Assembly: GCA_904501675.1 (NCBI GenBank)
Contig: CAJGCL010000002.1
Location: 1-49,153 of the forward strand
Direction of reading: 5' to 3'
Source of the DNA: Clostridiaceae bacterium
Lineage (GTDB): Bacteria; Bacillota; Clostridia; Oscillospirales; Acutalibacteraceae
Length of the DNA: 49,153 nt
Part shown: positions 14,675 to 23,994 of the stretch, one piece after another
Layout of the letters: the number at the start of each line of letters is the position of its first letter
Position numbering within the stretch: the stretch's first letter is position 1
The notes under the pieces: model-generated
Told to the model about the DNA's origin: nothing
Databases searched by the model: none
What the model saw: only the letters and a program-made list of their open reading frames with translations
Position numbers and translations under genes: made by a program

Positions 14675-16624
14675 ATGTTTGAAAACATAGTTAGTTTTAT
14701 CAAAAAAAACATAAAAAAAATTCTTTTCGTAACTGATACAATCAGTTTACTTGTTGCTTTTGTAGCTGCAAGCTATCTTAAGTTTGATGCGCCAACGCTT
14801 TTTGACAGATGGTTTGCGAGCAATATGTTTTACATTTTGGTTGTTGATGTAGTTGTAACGATAGGTTGTTTCTTGCTGTTTAAAATCTATCGATTCATGT
14901 GGCAATTTATTGTAATAACAGACTACGTAAAGCTTGCAAAAGCTTTTATAACAGCAAAGCTTATAACATGTGCTTGCTTCTTTTACATTTGGACATATCC
15001 CTTCCTTGGTGAAAAATATACTCGTTCTTTCCTCACATGGATGTTTATGTACTCCTTTGTAAGCCTAAGCTTTATAGTTCTTTCTAGAACTGTGGTATTT
15101 GGTGTATACAGAGAGTGGAGAAAGTCGCTTGCAGTTAAAAGCAATGCTGGTGAAATCAAACGCACCAATGTTATGATAATCGGTGCTGGCAATGCCGCTT
15201 TCAGACTTATTTCAGAATTAAGCAGGCCTAAATTTGCAGTGAAATACAACGTAGTAGCCCTTATTGATGATAGCAAAAGAAAGCACGGCGAATATTTAGG
15301 TGGTATTAAAATTGTTGGCGGAAGAGACAAAATTATCGAGACCGCAAAAGATATGGATGTGGACGAAATTTTCTTTGCTGTTCCATCTGCCAGCGAGACA
15401 ACTAAAAAAGAAATACTCAAAATATGCAGTGAAACCGGATGCGTATTGAAAACTCTTCCCGGCATTACCGATATAGAAAAAAAGGAAGATATCAGTGCAA
15501 CTCTCAGAAAAGTTAATTATACTGATCTTTTGGGCAGAGAACAAATTAAACCTGACCTTACGAAAGTTTTTGAACTGCTTAAGGGAAAAACCGTTTTTGT
15601 TTCAGGAGGCGGCGGTTCAATAGGTAGCGAGCTTGTACGCCAGATAGCGCATAGCGGTATGGCAAAAAGAATTATAATTTTCGACATTTCAGAAAATGGT
15701 GCATATGACATTCAGCAAGAGCTTAAAAGAAGGTGTCCTGATGTAGAATTAAAGGTTCTTATAGGCTCAGTACGGGATTCAAATAGACTTGCGGAAATCT
15801 TTGATGAATACAAACCGGAAATAATATACCATGCAGCTGCTCACAAGCACGTCCCCCTTATGGAAGATAGTCCTAAAGAAGCAGTAAAAAACAATGTTTT
15901 CGGTACATATAATCTTGCGAGTATGGCGGATACATATGGTGTTGAAAGATTTGTAATGATTTCCACAGATAAAGCCGTTAATCCCACTAATGTTATGGGT
16001 GCTACAAAGCGAATTTGTGAAATGATTGTACAGTCATTTAATAAAAAGTCCAAAACAGACTTCGTAGCAGTACGTTTTGGTAATGTGCTAGGTTCAAACG
16101 GAAGTGTTATCCCCCTTTTCAAGGAACAGATTGAGAGCGGTGGTCCTGTAACTGTAACCCACCCTGATATTATCCGCTACTTTATGCTTATACCTGAGGC
16201 TGTTTCTCTTGTTCTTCAGGCAGGCGCTTACGCTAAAGGCGGAGAAATATTTATTCTTGATATGGGTTCTCCTGTCAAAATCAGTGAACTCGCAGAAAAC
16301 CTTATTCGTCTTGCAGGATACACCCCTGGTGTTGAAATAGAGATAAAATACACTGGCCTTCGTGATGGAGAAAAGCTATACGAAGAGCTTCTTATAAGCG
16401 AAGAGGGCATACAGAAAACTGAAAACGACCTCATTTATGTTGCAAGACCTATGGAATTTGATTCTGAATACTTGTTCAACAAAATCAACTACGCAAAAGA
16501 AATCGTAGAAGATGCAAGCTCAGAAGAAATCGTTAATATCATAAAAGAGCTTGTTCCGACATTTTGTCCGAACAACGTAAACTATAAGGATTCGAAAAGT
16601 AAGAGACAAGCTCTTATAGTTTAA
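14675..16624 (+). CDS. Membrane-bound UDP-sugar 4,6-dehydratase (WbpM/CapD type)
   Basis: A 649-aa polysaccharide biosynthesis protein. Four transmembrane helices lie in residues about 14-135, then a first Rossmann domain (MIIGAGNAAFRLI, about 155-170), then the catalytic short-chain dehydrogenase domain with VSGGGGSIGSELV (about 307). The dehydratase carries STDKAVNPTNVMGATK, where Met replaces the usual Tyr; this SMK-type triad is typical of WbpM/PglF C6 dehydratases that turn UDP-GlcNAc into UDP-4-keto-6-deoxy-GlcNAc. The start at 14675 follows AAAGGG; the ATG at 14633 would be almost at the predicted transcript start. First gene of the operon. No aminotransferase that would use the keto sugar is in the locus. 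Confidence 0.92.
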   Translation: MFENIVSFIKKNIKKILFVTDTISLLVAFVAASYLKFDAPTLFDRWFASNMFYILVVDVVVTIGCFLLFKIYRFMWQFIVITDYVKLAKAFITAKLITCACFFYIWTYPFLGEKYTRSFLTWMFMYSFVSLSFIVLSRTVVFGVYREWRKSLAVKSNAGEIKRTNVMIIGAGNAAFRLISELSRPKFAVKYNVVALIDDSKRKHGEYLGGIKIVGGRDKIIETAKDMDVDEIFFAVPSASETTKKEILKICSETGCVLKTLPGITDIEKKEDISATLRKVNYTDLLGREQIKPDLTKVFELLKGKTVFVSGGGGSIGSELVRQIAHSGMAKRIIIFDISENGAYDIQQELKRRCPDVELKVLIGSVRDSNRLAEIFDEYKPEIIYHAAAHKHVPLMEDSPKEAVKNNVFGTYNLASMADTYGVERFVMISTDKAVNPTNVMGATKRICEMIVQSFNKKSKTDFVAVRFGNVLGSNGSVIPLFKEQIESGGPVTVTHPDIIRYFMLIPEAVSLVLQAGAYAKGGEIFILDMGSPVKISELAENLIRLAGYTPGVEIEIKYTGLRDGEKLYEELLISEEGIQKTENDLIYVARPMEFDSEYLFNKINYAKEIVEDASSEEIVNIIKELVPTFCPNNVNYKDSKSKRQALIV

Positions 16625-16662
16625 AATCAAAAACATCGCATTATTAAGGAAGGTGCTTTCTG

Positions 16663-17874
16663 ATGAAGATTTTATATATAACTTCAGATGGATTTGATAC
16701 ACCAAGTCCAAACAACCAAATGGCAGAGGTTATGATAAGTGATTTTTTGGACAATGGGTATGATGTTCATCTTATTCAGAGCCATAGAACAGGGAAATTT
16801 GACGATATACCCCCATTGCTTCAAAATAAAGACGGCTTTACCTGTGACATAATAAACAGAGAAGTTTTTGACAGAAATAATTTTGTGAAAAGGTATATTA
16901 ATGACCTTATGTATGCTTTTTCTGCTATGAAGCGTTGGTATAAAGTTAAGGATGCAGATGTTGTATATCTTCAATCTAATCCAACAATATTATTTCCGAT
17001 GATTCTTTTGAAGCTTTTTAAGAGATTGCCTATTTTATATTGTGTTTACGATGTTTGGCCGGGCCATGCGTACGATATAGGTGTTATAAAAAACAAATTG
17101 CTGTATAATATTTTTCGAGTTCTTAATAAGCCCTGCTATAAACTAGCAACCGCGATGTCGGTTTTGTCTGAAGATATGAAGGATAAATTAATGGCAGAGG
17201 GTGCTTCTGCTGAAAAGGTGCATATTGTTCCGGCTTGGTTTGATGTTAAAACCGCAAGAGAAGTACTACCTGAAGAGAACCGATTTATTGCAAAATACAA
17301 TATACCGCAGGATAAGTTCTATGTACAGTTTGCAGGAACGGTGGGATACGTTTTCAATTATAAAACGGTAATTGAGCTTGCGAAACGATTGCAAGACGAA
17401 GAGAATATTGTTATCCAAATCGTGGGAGATGGCAACGCAAAAGAAAGGTTTGTTGCTGAAGTAGAAAGTTTGGATATTAAAAATATTGAATTTTATCCTC
17501 TTCAACCTATTGAAATTGTTCCTGATGTTTACAGTGCATGCAATATTTGTTTAATTCCCTTACAAAAGGGAGTTATAGGAAATGGTGTGCCTAGTAAAGC
17601 CCCCATACTTATGGCATGCAACAGAGTAATTGTAAATTCGGTTGAACTTAATTCTCGGTATGCAAAAATGTTTGAAGAAAACGATATGGGTATTGCTGTT
17701 GATATTTTTGATTATGATGGTCTTGCCCAAGCGGTGAGAGATTTATATCATTCTCCTGAAACAGTAGCAAGAATGGCTGAAAATGCACATAAATATGGTG
17801 CAGAGAACTATTCAAGTACCATTAGCACAAGAAAATATATGGATATATTCGATAAAATAGGTAACAAAAAATGA
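16663..17874 (+). CDS. Glycosyltransferase family 4 (WbuB-like)
   Basis: A 403-aa GT-B fold glycosyltransferase expected to add a sugar to the lipid-linked repeat unit on the cytoplasmic side. The N-terminal domain starts MKILYITSDGFDTPSPNNQMAE and has YDVWPGHAYDIG (about 127), like WbuB-type GT4 enzymes. The C-terminal domain has the donor-binding region FAGTVGYVFNYKTVI (about 223), VGDGNAKER and IPLQKGVIGNGVPSKA (about 305). The acceptor and donor sugars cannot be read from sequence. GGAAGG precedes the ATG; its last four bases overlap the next gene's start. Confidence 0.88.
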   Translation: MKILYITSDGFDTPSPNNQMAEVMISDFLDNGYDVHLIQSHRTGKFDDIPPLLQNKDGFTCDIINREVFDRNNFVKRYINDLMYAFSAMKRWYKVKDADVVYLQSNPTILFPMILLKLFKRLPILYCVYDVWPGHAYDIGVIKNKLLYNIFRVLNKPCYKLATAMSVLSEDMKDKLMAEGASAEKVHIVPAWFDVKTAREVLPEENRFIAKYNIPQDKFYVQFAGTVGYVFNYKTVIELAKRLQDEENIVIQIVGDGNAKERFVAEVESLDIKNIEFYPLQPIEIVPDVYSACNICLIPLQKGVIGNGVPSKAPILMACNRVIVNSVELNSRYAKMFEENDMGIAVDIFDYDGLAQAVRDLYHSPETVARMAENAHKYGAENYSSTISTRKYMDIFDKIGNKK

Positions 17875-18956
17875 AGATTCTCATAATGGGTTTCGGCAAA
17901 ATAAAATTTATGCCGTACATGAATTTTTATTTAGAAAATATTGACAAGAATAAAAATGATGTTCATCTTCTGTATTGGAACAGAGATTTGCAGGAGGAAG
18001 AAACATCTCATCTTCAAGGGGTTACTCTCCATGAATTTAAGTGTTATCAAGAGGACGATGTTTCTAAATTCTCTAAAATAAAAAGTTTTTTAAAATACAG
18101 AAAATTTGCACTATCTCTGCTAAAGAAAGAGTCATTTGACTTTTTATATATTCTTCATTCGCTTACAGGATTTGTGGTATACGGCTACGTAAAAAAACAT
18201 TTTAAAGAAAAATATGTTTTTGATTATAGGGACTCTACCTACGAAGCTCTTCCTCCATTCAAAAAAATTGTGGAGGGGCTTGTTAATGGCTCTGTAGTAA
18301 CGTTTGTGAGTAGTGATGCTTTCAGGGTTTTCCTTCCTGAAGGTCAAAAGGAAAAGATTATAACCTCTCACAATATTTTGATGGATTCTTTGAATCATAG
18401 AAATGACAAAGACCTCTATGGAACATGTTCCGATAAAATCAGGGTTGCTTTTTGGGGATTTATCCGTCATGAGGAAATAAATCTTCAGCTTATAAAGCAG
18501 TTTGGTGCAGATAACCGCTTTGAACTTCACTATTACGGCAGAGAGCAACAGATTGCAGAAAACTTAAAAGTTTATGTTAAGGAAAATAATATATCAAATG
18601 TTTTCTTCCATGGCGAATATAAACCTGAAGACAGATATGAATTTATCAAAACCACAGATTTGATTCACAATATTTATTATGACGACAATACTCTTCTTGC
18701 TATGGGTAATAAATATTATGACGGAATAATTTTTAAAATACCGCAGTTGTGTACACAAGGCTCATTTATGGGCGAATTGTGTGAAAAGAATGGTATAGGG
18801 ATGAGCTGCGATGTATATAGCAACACATTCACTCAGGATGTTTATGAATATTACCAAAGCATAGATAAAGACAAGTTTAATTTGGATTGCCAGCAAGAAC
18901 TTGAAAGGGTTTTAAATGAATATAACAAAGGTTGCGAGCTTATTAAAGTTATATGA
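17871..18956 (+). CDS. Putative glycosyltransferase, GT-B-like
   Basis: A 361-aa protein with no membrane segments. It begins with MKILIMGFGKIKF, has a central DYRDSTYEALPP segment, and a second half starting at VAFWGFIRHEEINLQLI (about residue 190) with HYYGREQQIAE and FHGEYKPEDRYEFI, which fits the donor domain of GT4-like enzymes. The match to any named family is weak, and the usual GT4 E-x7-E motif is not clear. It overlaps the previous gene by four bases (ATGA), so it is translated with it, and sits between a GT and the polymerases, which supports a glycosyltransferase role. Confidence 0.6.
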   Translation: MKILIMGFGKIKFMPYMNFYLENIDKNKNDVHLLYWNRDLQEEETSHLQGVTLHEFKCYQEDDVSKFSKIKSFLKYRKFALSLLKKESFDFLYILHSLTGFVVYGYVKKHFKEKYVFDYRDSTYEALPPFKKIVEGLVNGSVVTFVSSDAFRVFLPEGQKEKIITSHNILMDSLNHRNDKDLYGTCSDKIRVAFWGFIRHEEINLQLIKQFGADNRFELHYYGREQQIAENLKVYVKENNISNVFFHGEYKPEDRYEFIKTTDLIHNIYYDDNTLLAMGNKYYDGIIFKIPQLCTQGSFMGELCEKNGIGMSCDVYSNTFTQDVYEYYQSIDKDKFNLDCQQELERVLNEYNKGCELIKVI

Positions 18957-18982
18957 ATATGTTTTTTTGACAGGAGGTGAGG

Positions 18983-20212
18983 ATGATGCAATCAATAAGG
19001 TATAGAGAAAACGACGGTATTGCTACAATAAAAATAATTTTTTCTATATTTTTAGCGTTGTATCCAATATTGTGTTTGTATACAGGTTTTTTCAGGTTTA
19101 CCATCGGTGATGTTGGTTTAATTATGTTTACTATTTTTGCTATTCTTCCTCCGGTTCCTCGTCAGGATACGAGTATTGTTCCGGTTGCGTTTTTCCTTAT
19201 TACCACAATTATAGTTTTTTTTGTTAACCTTTTTGTATTTAAAACAATGCCGTCCTGGGCAGCAACAACATATTTTTTCCGTCTTGCCAAATTGGTGTTT
19301 TATCTTATGGCGGCATTTTTTTGCGGAAAGAAATTTTTTGATTCCAAATCATTTGAAAAAGCTGTTGTCATAATAGGCTGTGCAGCGGCAGCCTTTATGT
19401 TTTTTCAGTATGTAGCATTTTACCTGTTGGGTAAGGTTTACCTGGGTCACATCCCTGGTTTGGAAATATATATCGAAGAGTATGCTCTTGGAGATTATGA
19501 AGAGTTTTACAGCAAAACCTTCAGACCATGTTCTTTTTTCCTTGAGCCCGCTATGTTTGCTCAGTATATGATTGTTCCTACTGGTCTTGTGTTATTTTCT
19601 TCAAGAAGAAAAGCACTTTCAAAGATTCTTCTTATAATAATTTTTTCGTTGAGCATTGTTATGAGCACCTCTGCACAGGGTATAGCATATTTAGGTATAC
19701 TATTCCTGTTATACATTTTTTGGGGTTCATCGAAAAAAACGTATACAATTGTCCTCTTGTTTGTTTTTGTGGTAGCAATTGTGATTCTTCAATTATTTTC
19801 AGAACCGTTCCGCTTTGCAGTGAATAGACTCTTATTTAGTGAAGATGCTCTGTCAGCTCGTATAGGAACATATGAATATATTGCTGAAATGGATATACCT
19901 TTCAAAATTATTGGTTATGGATACGGTGTAGTTCCTCATGGCGAATATATGGCAGGTGTTGCATATGTTTGGTATGGGTGTGGTTTTATAGGTGTTTTGC
20001 TGGTTTTAACTATGTTCTTAACTTTCTTTAAGAAAGCTCAAAGCAAAACAGCAAGGGTCATTTGCCTTATATTCTTTATGTCGTTTTTTGTAACAAGTCT
20101 TTTTTATAACTATATGTTGTTTTGGTTTGTTTGCTTTATCATTTCTCATAAAGAAAATAGGCATCGTCGTCACCATAATGGCAGTTATTATAGAAGATAT
20201 GAAGAGATCTAA
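18983..20212 (+). CDS. Wzy-like polysaccharide polymerase
   Basis: A 409-aa integral membrane protein with about ten hydrophobic segments and a large loop near residues 150-190 (EEYALGDYEEFYSKTFRPCSFFLEP) and another near 290-330. This layout is that of O-antigen/capsule polymerases, which link repeat units on the outer face of the membrane. The protein is clearly paralogous to the N-terminal half of the next gene: shared blocks include CLYxxFFxFTIGD, RLAKxVFY, FRPxSxFLEPAxFxQYMIV, YVWYG and TSLFYNYMLFW. The start is ATG at 18983 (or 18986), placed by the perfect AGGAGG at 18972-18977; the GTG at 18977 overlaps that site. Confidence 0.82.
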   Translation: MMQSIRYRENDGIATIKIIFSIFLALYPILCLYTGFFRFTIGDVGLIMFTIFAILPPVPRQDTSIVPVAFFLITTIIVFFVNLFVFKTMPSWAATTYFFRLAKLVFYLMAAFFCGKKFFDSKSFEKAVVIIGCAAAAFMFFQYVAFYLLGKVYLGHIPGLEIYIEEYALGDYEEFYSKTFRPCSFFLEPAMFAQYMIVPTGLVLFSSRRKALSKILLIIIFSLSIVMSTSAQGIAYLGILFLLYIFWGSSKKTYTIVLLFVFVVAIVILQLFSEPFRFAVNRLLFSEDALSARIGTYEYIAEMDIPFKIIGYGYGVVPHGEYMAGVAYVWYGCGFIGVLLVLTMFLTFFKKAQSKTARVICLIFFMSFFVTSLFYNYMLFWFVCFIISHKENRHRRHHNGSYYRRYEEI

Positions 20213-20223
20213 GGGGTGTTATT

Positions 20224-22812
20224 TTGAGTAAAGTAGCTGTGCAGATGAAAAATTTAAACAGCATAAAGAATAAATATATATTCGATAATGAAAACATATC
20301 GAAAGTTTATTCAATATGTATGGCGTTTTTCCCTGTTATGTGTTTATATAAAGCCTTTTTCAAGTTTACAATAGGCGACATTTTTTTAATGTTTTTTTTC
20401 GCTCTTAGTATCTTGAAAAAGCCTAAAATAGATAAGCGAACAAAAATCTGCGGAATTTTAATCGTATATACCGTTATAACCTTTTTCATTAACGCTTTTT
20501 TACTTAAATCAATTGCGTCTTCAGAACTTTTTATCTGTGGTGCGCGATTAGCGAAATTTGTATTTTATTTAGCCGGAGCATTTATTACTTCACGGCAATT
20601 TTTTAATACTAGATATTTTTCTAAGGCTCTTATAGGCTGTTCAATTGTTTTTTCAATCCTTTTGTTCTTACAATACATTTTATTTTATGGATTTGATAAG
20701 GTTTTTCTTCCGCAGATAAGAAGCTTGTTATATATTCAGGAATATGCTCAAGTTGATTACGATAGATTTTTTCATTTTTTCTTCAGACCATTCTCTGTTT
20801 TTCTTGAGCCGGCTCAATTTTGTCAATATATGATTGTTTCTGTTTGTATGACACTATTCAGTAGTGAGTATGGCATGAAAAAGAAAATAGCAATATCCTC
20901 AATATTAGGGGCGGCTATTATTGGAAGTACGTCTGCACAAGGCTTATTGTATTTGGCACTTGTTATTGGCTTTTTCCTTCTTGTTTCAATTGAAAACAAA
21001 AAGATTCTTGTCGGAGCGGGCTTGGTTGGCGTTTTATGTTTTGTTGTTGTAGCTCTTAAAGTAGAGTTTATAGGCGATATTGTTCAACGTCTTCTTTTCA
21101 ACGAGGAAGCCAGAGAAGCTAGAATGGGAACATATTCCTTTATAGCAGAACTAGAGGGAATACAACAATTTATTGGTATTGGTTACGGTAAAGTGCCTGT
21201 TGGCGAATTCTTTGCCGGCTTGCCATATGTGTGGTACGGTACAGGGATAATTGGTCTTATATTGGTATTTGCACTGTTCGGGTTTTGCTACTATTACGCA
21301 CCAAGTAAGCGTTCAAAAATATTATGTATCGTATTTTTGGCTGCGTTCTTAGCAACTTCGCTATTCTATAACTATATGCTTTTCTGGTATTTTTCTCTTA
21401 TCCTCTGCGTGAAAAGAGATGATGCTGGCGAGAATGATAAAGCATATTTGTTTTTTAGAAAATCATATTTACGAAGAAAACGAGCGCTAATCAAAAGCAA
21501 AAAAACACGTCATTATAAAGAACAACGGCGTGCAGGAAAATTCATAAGAAAATTCGAAGAACAACCAGGAGAACGCAAAAGAATATTGTTTATTTTGGGA
21601 ATGTATCACCCATATTATTCTGCCAATGGTTTGTGCACAAAAAATATTGTAGATGCCTGTATAGATAATGGTTACGATGTAACATGTGTTGTTAACAGTT
21701 ACCACAAGGAAAAGAGTATAGATACAATTGATGGAGCAACAATTTACAGAATAGAAGCAAAGCTTTTTGATAAAGTGGACCAATGGTGTCAGAGAGCAAA
21801 AAATAAATTATTTGCTAAGATTATTAAGAAAATAGCTCTTGTTTGTAACAAAATAAAATTAATTGTTACTGCTCCGGTTTGGCCATTGTGTTCTCCGATT
21901 TATACATCAAGATTTTTGGAAAAAGCGGAAGAGTTACACAAAAGAAATCCGTTTGATATTGTTATAAGTGTTTATACGCCGGTAAGTTCTCTTATGGCTG
22001 GTTATAGATTAAAAAAGAAATATCCGGAAATTCAATTTGTGCCATATTTTCTTGACTCTCTTTCAGGTGGCTATGGTCCAAAGGCTTTTTCTAAAGCCAA
22101 GATAATTAATCGTGGATTAAAAATAGAAAGAAAAACATTTAAGCTTGCGGACAAAATTATAATAATGAAATCTGCTCAGAATCATCAGGAAAGTTATAAT
22201 CGAGAGTTTTCACATAAATTTTGTGTTCTTGATATTCCTATGCTTAAAGAAGTAAGAATAAAAGAGAAGGAGCTGAGCGATCAAAAAAAGCTTTTGTTCG
22301 TTGGCACTCTCGATTCAAAGGTTAGAAATCCACAAGTGTTTATAGATACACTTATGGAATTAGAAGACGAAAACATTGTCGTTGAGTTTGCTGGAAATAT
22401 TTTGTGCAAGGAAAAGTTTTCTGCTCTTCAAGAAAAATTGGGCGAAAAGCTTGTTTTTACAGGTTACCTTAACCACGATAAATTATTAGAGAAAATAGAA
22501 GAGGCGGATGTACTCGTTAATATTGGTAATCTTGTTTCGACAATGGTGCCAAGCAAAATTTTTGAATATATGTCCTATGGTAAACCGATTATCAGCACTT
22601 ATGATATAGAAAATGAACCATCAAGGGCTTATCTTTCAAAGTATCCTTTGGCATTGCTTTTAAACAATAAAGAGGGTTCTGCAGAAAACGGTAAGAAACT
22701 TAAAACCTTCTTAAAGGAAACCGAACACAAACATGTTTCGTTTGAAGAAGTAGAAAAGCTGTTTTATTTAAATACACCTCAAGCACTTGTTAATGAAGTA
22801 TTAGGAGATTGA
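20224..22812 (+). CDS. Fusion: Wzy-like polymerase + GT4 glycosyltransferase
   Basis: An 862-aa open frame joining two normally separate proteins. Residues about 1-400 are a multi-spanning Wzy-like polymerase paralogous to the preceding gene. A Lys/Arg-rich linker (about 400-450) follows. From about 452, a soluble GT-B glycosyltransferase begins (RILFILGMYHPYYSANG), with LLFVGTLDSKVRNPQ (about 692) and VNIGNLVSTMVPSKIFEYMS (about 760) in the donor domain. The predicted topology puts the GT in the cytoplasm while polymerisation is extracytoplasmic. The start is TTG after AGGGG, 11 bases after the previous stop. An AGGAG at 21567 followed by TTG at 21586 lies at the domain boundary with a 14-base spacer, so separate translation of the GT is possible but weak. 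Confidence 0.85.
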   Translation: MSKVAVQMKNLNSIKNKYIFDNENISKVYSICMAFFPVMCLYKAFFKFTIGDIFLMFFFALSILKKPKIDKRTKICGILIVYTVITFFINAFLLKSIASSELFICGARLAKFVFYLAGAFITSRQFFNTRYFSKALIGCSIVFSILLFLQYILFYGFDKVFLPQIRSLLYIQEYAQVDYDRFFHFFFRPFSVFLEPAQFCQYMIVSVCMTLFSSEYGMKKKIAISSILGAAIIGSTSAQGLLYLALVIGFFLLVSIENKKILVGAGLVGVLCFVVVALKVEFIGDIVQRLLFNEEAREARMGTYSFIAELEGIQQFIGIGYGKVPVGEFFAGLPYVWYGTGIIGLILVFALFGFCYYYAPSKRSKILCIVFLAAFLATSLFYNYMLFWYFSLILCVKRDDAGENDKAYLFFRKSYLRRKRALIKSKKTRHYKEQRRAGKFIRKFEEQPGERKRILFILGMYHPYYSANGLCTKNIVDACIDNGYDVTCVVNSYHKEKSIDTIDGATIYRIEAKLFDKVDQWCQRAKNKLFAKIIKKIALVCNKIKLIVTAPVWPLCSPIYTSRFLEKAEELHKRNPFDIVISVYTPVSSLMAGYRLKKKYPEIQFVPYFLDSLSGGYGPKAFSKAKIINRGLKIERKTFKLADKIIIMKSAQNHQESYNREFSHKFCVLDIPMLKEVRIKEKELSDQKKLLFVGTLDSKVRNPQVFIDTLMELEDENIVVEFAGNILCKEKFSALQEKLGEKLVFTGYLNHDKLLEKIEEADVLVNIGNLVSTMVPSKIFEYMSYGKPIISTYDIENEPSRAYLSKYPLALLLNNKEGSAENGKKLKTFLKETEHKHVSFEEVEKLFYLNTPQALVNEVLGD

Positions 22813-22816
22813 TTTT

Positions 22817-23992
22817 TTGACCGAGTATCTTATTAAAGGGAAAAAAGAAGATTGCTATGGATGCTCTGCTTGCGAAAAAGCGTGTCCGAAAAAAGCAATC
22901 ACACTTGTGGCAGACAGAGAAGGTTTTTTGTATCCGGTTATTAATAAAGAACTGTGTGTTGAATGCGGTATATGTAAATCTGTATGCCCCCATGATAACG
23001 CTTTAGTTTGCAATGAGCCACAGGCAGTTTTTGCTGGGCAAAATAAAAATAACCAAAAGCTTATGTCAGGTTCCTCTGGTAGTATGTTTATTCTATTTGC
23101 AGAAAAGATTTTAGAAGAACACGGAGCGGTATCGGGTTGTGTTTGGGATAACAACTTAAGGGCAACACATATTGTAACCGAAAAAGGCCAGGATGTTCAG
23201 AAAATGCAGGGCTCCAAATATGTTCAGAGTAACCTCAACGGCGTATTTGAAGACATAAAGGCTCGTCTTGAAAAAGGGCAGAAGGTTCTTTTCAGTGGTA
23301 CTCCTTGTCAGGTAGACGGTCTTAAGAGATATTTGAGAAAGGAATACGCAGAGTTATTTACAATAGATTTAATCTGCCATGGTGTTCCCTCTCCTGCCTT
23401 GCTTGAAAAATATATTGAAGAATTGGAAAACAGTAAGCAGAGCAAGGTAACAGAGCTTCGCTTTAGAAACAAAGCGATTAACGGTTGGCGTTCACAAGGA
23501 ACAATAAAGCTTGATAACGGCAATTTGCTCGATTTCTCACCATTTAAGCATAGCTATTATAACCTCTATTATATGGAAAACTGTGTGAGTCGTTACAGTT
23601 GTTATGATTGCAAATTTGCATCACCCAAAAGAACCGGTGATGTTACAATAGGTGATTTTTGGAACGCATCCGACTTTGTTCCCGAAAGTATTGTGCAAAA
23701 CGGAGTTTCTGCACTTTTGATTAACACTGAAAAAGGAAAAGCGTTTTTTGAGGCCATAAATGAATCACTTTTGCTTTACGAGTCAACGCTTCCTATTGCT
23801 CAGAAAGGCAACGAACGTCTTGTTAAAGGTGGTAAGGTGCCGCCAAAAAGACAAGATTTCTACACTAAGGTAAAAGAGCTGGGCTTAGAAAAAGTAGCAG
23901 ATGAATATTGCAAATACAGATATCTTGTGCCTTTTGTAAAAAAACATATGCCGAGGGGCGTAAAAAAAATAATGAAAAAAATGTTGGGTTAA
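22817..23992 (+). CDS. FrhB-like Fe-S protein of polysaccharide locus (copy 1)
   Basis: A 391-aa protein of the coenzyme F420 hydrogenase/dehydrogenase beta-subunit family. The first 60 residues form a ferredoxin domain with two CxxCxxCxxxC(P) clusters (Cys13/16/19/23 and Cys47/50/53/57). The FrhB C-terminal domain follows, with QGSKYVQSNL (about 130), FSGTPCQVDGL (about 157), LICHGVPSP and the second Cys group SRYSCYDCKFASPKRTGDVTIGDFW. Related proteins sit beside pyruvyl transferases in many Firmicutes and Bacteroidetes polysaccharide loci; the reaction is not established. This bacterium is not expected to make F420, so flavin or ferredoxin chemistry is more likely (inference). TTG start after AGGAG; four bases after the previous stop. 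Confidence 0.85.
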   Translation: MTEYLIKGKKEDCYGCSACEKACPKKAITLVADREGFLYPVINKELCVECGICKSVCPHDNALVCNEPQAVFAGQNKNNQKLMSGSSGSMFILFAEKILEEHGAVSGCVWDNNLRATHIVTEKGQDVQKMQGSKYVQSNLNGVFEDIKARLEKGQKVLFSGTPCQVDGLKRYLRKEYAELFTIDLICHGVPSPALLEKYIEELENSKQSKVTELRFRNKAINGWRSQGTIKLDNGNLLDFSPFKHSYYNLYYMENCVSRYSCYDCKFASPKRTGDVTIGDFWNASDFVPESIVQNGVSALLINTEKGKAFFEAINESLLLYESTLPIAQKGNERLVKGGKVPPKRQDFYTKVKELGLEKVADEYCKYRYLVPFVKKHMPRGVKKIMKKMLG

Positions 23993-23994
23993 TT

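Noticed and set aside
22817..23992. True F420-dependent hydrogenase subunit
   Set aside because: No other hydrogenase or F420 genes are present; the polysaccharide context and pairing with pyruvyl transferases point to a different role.
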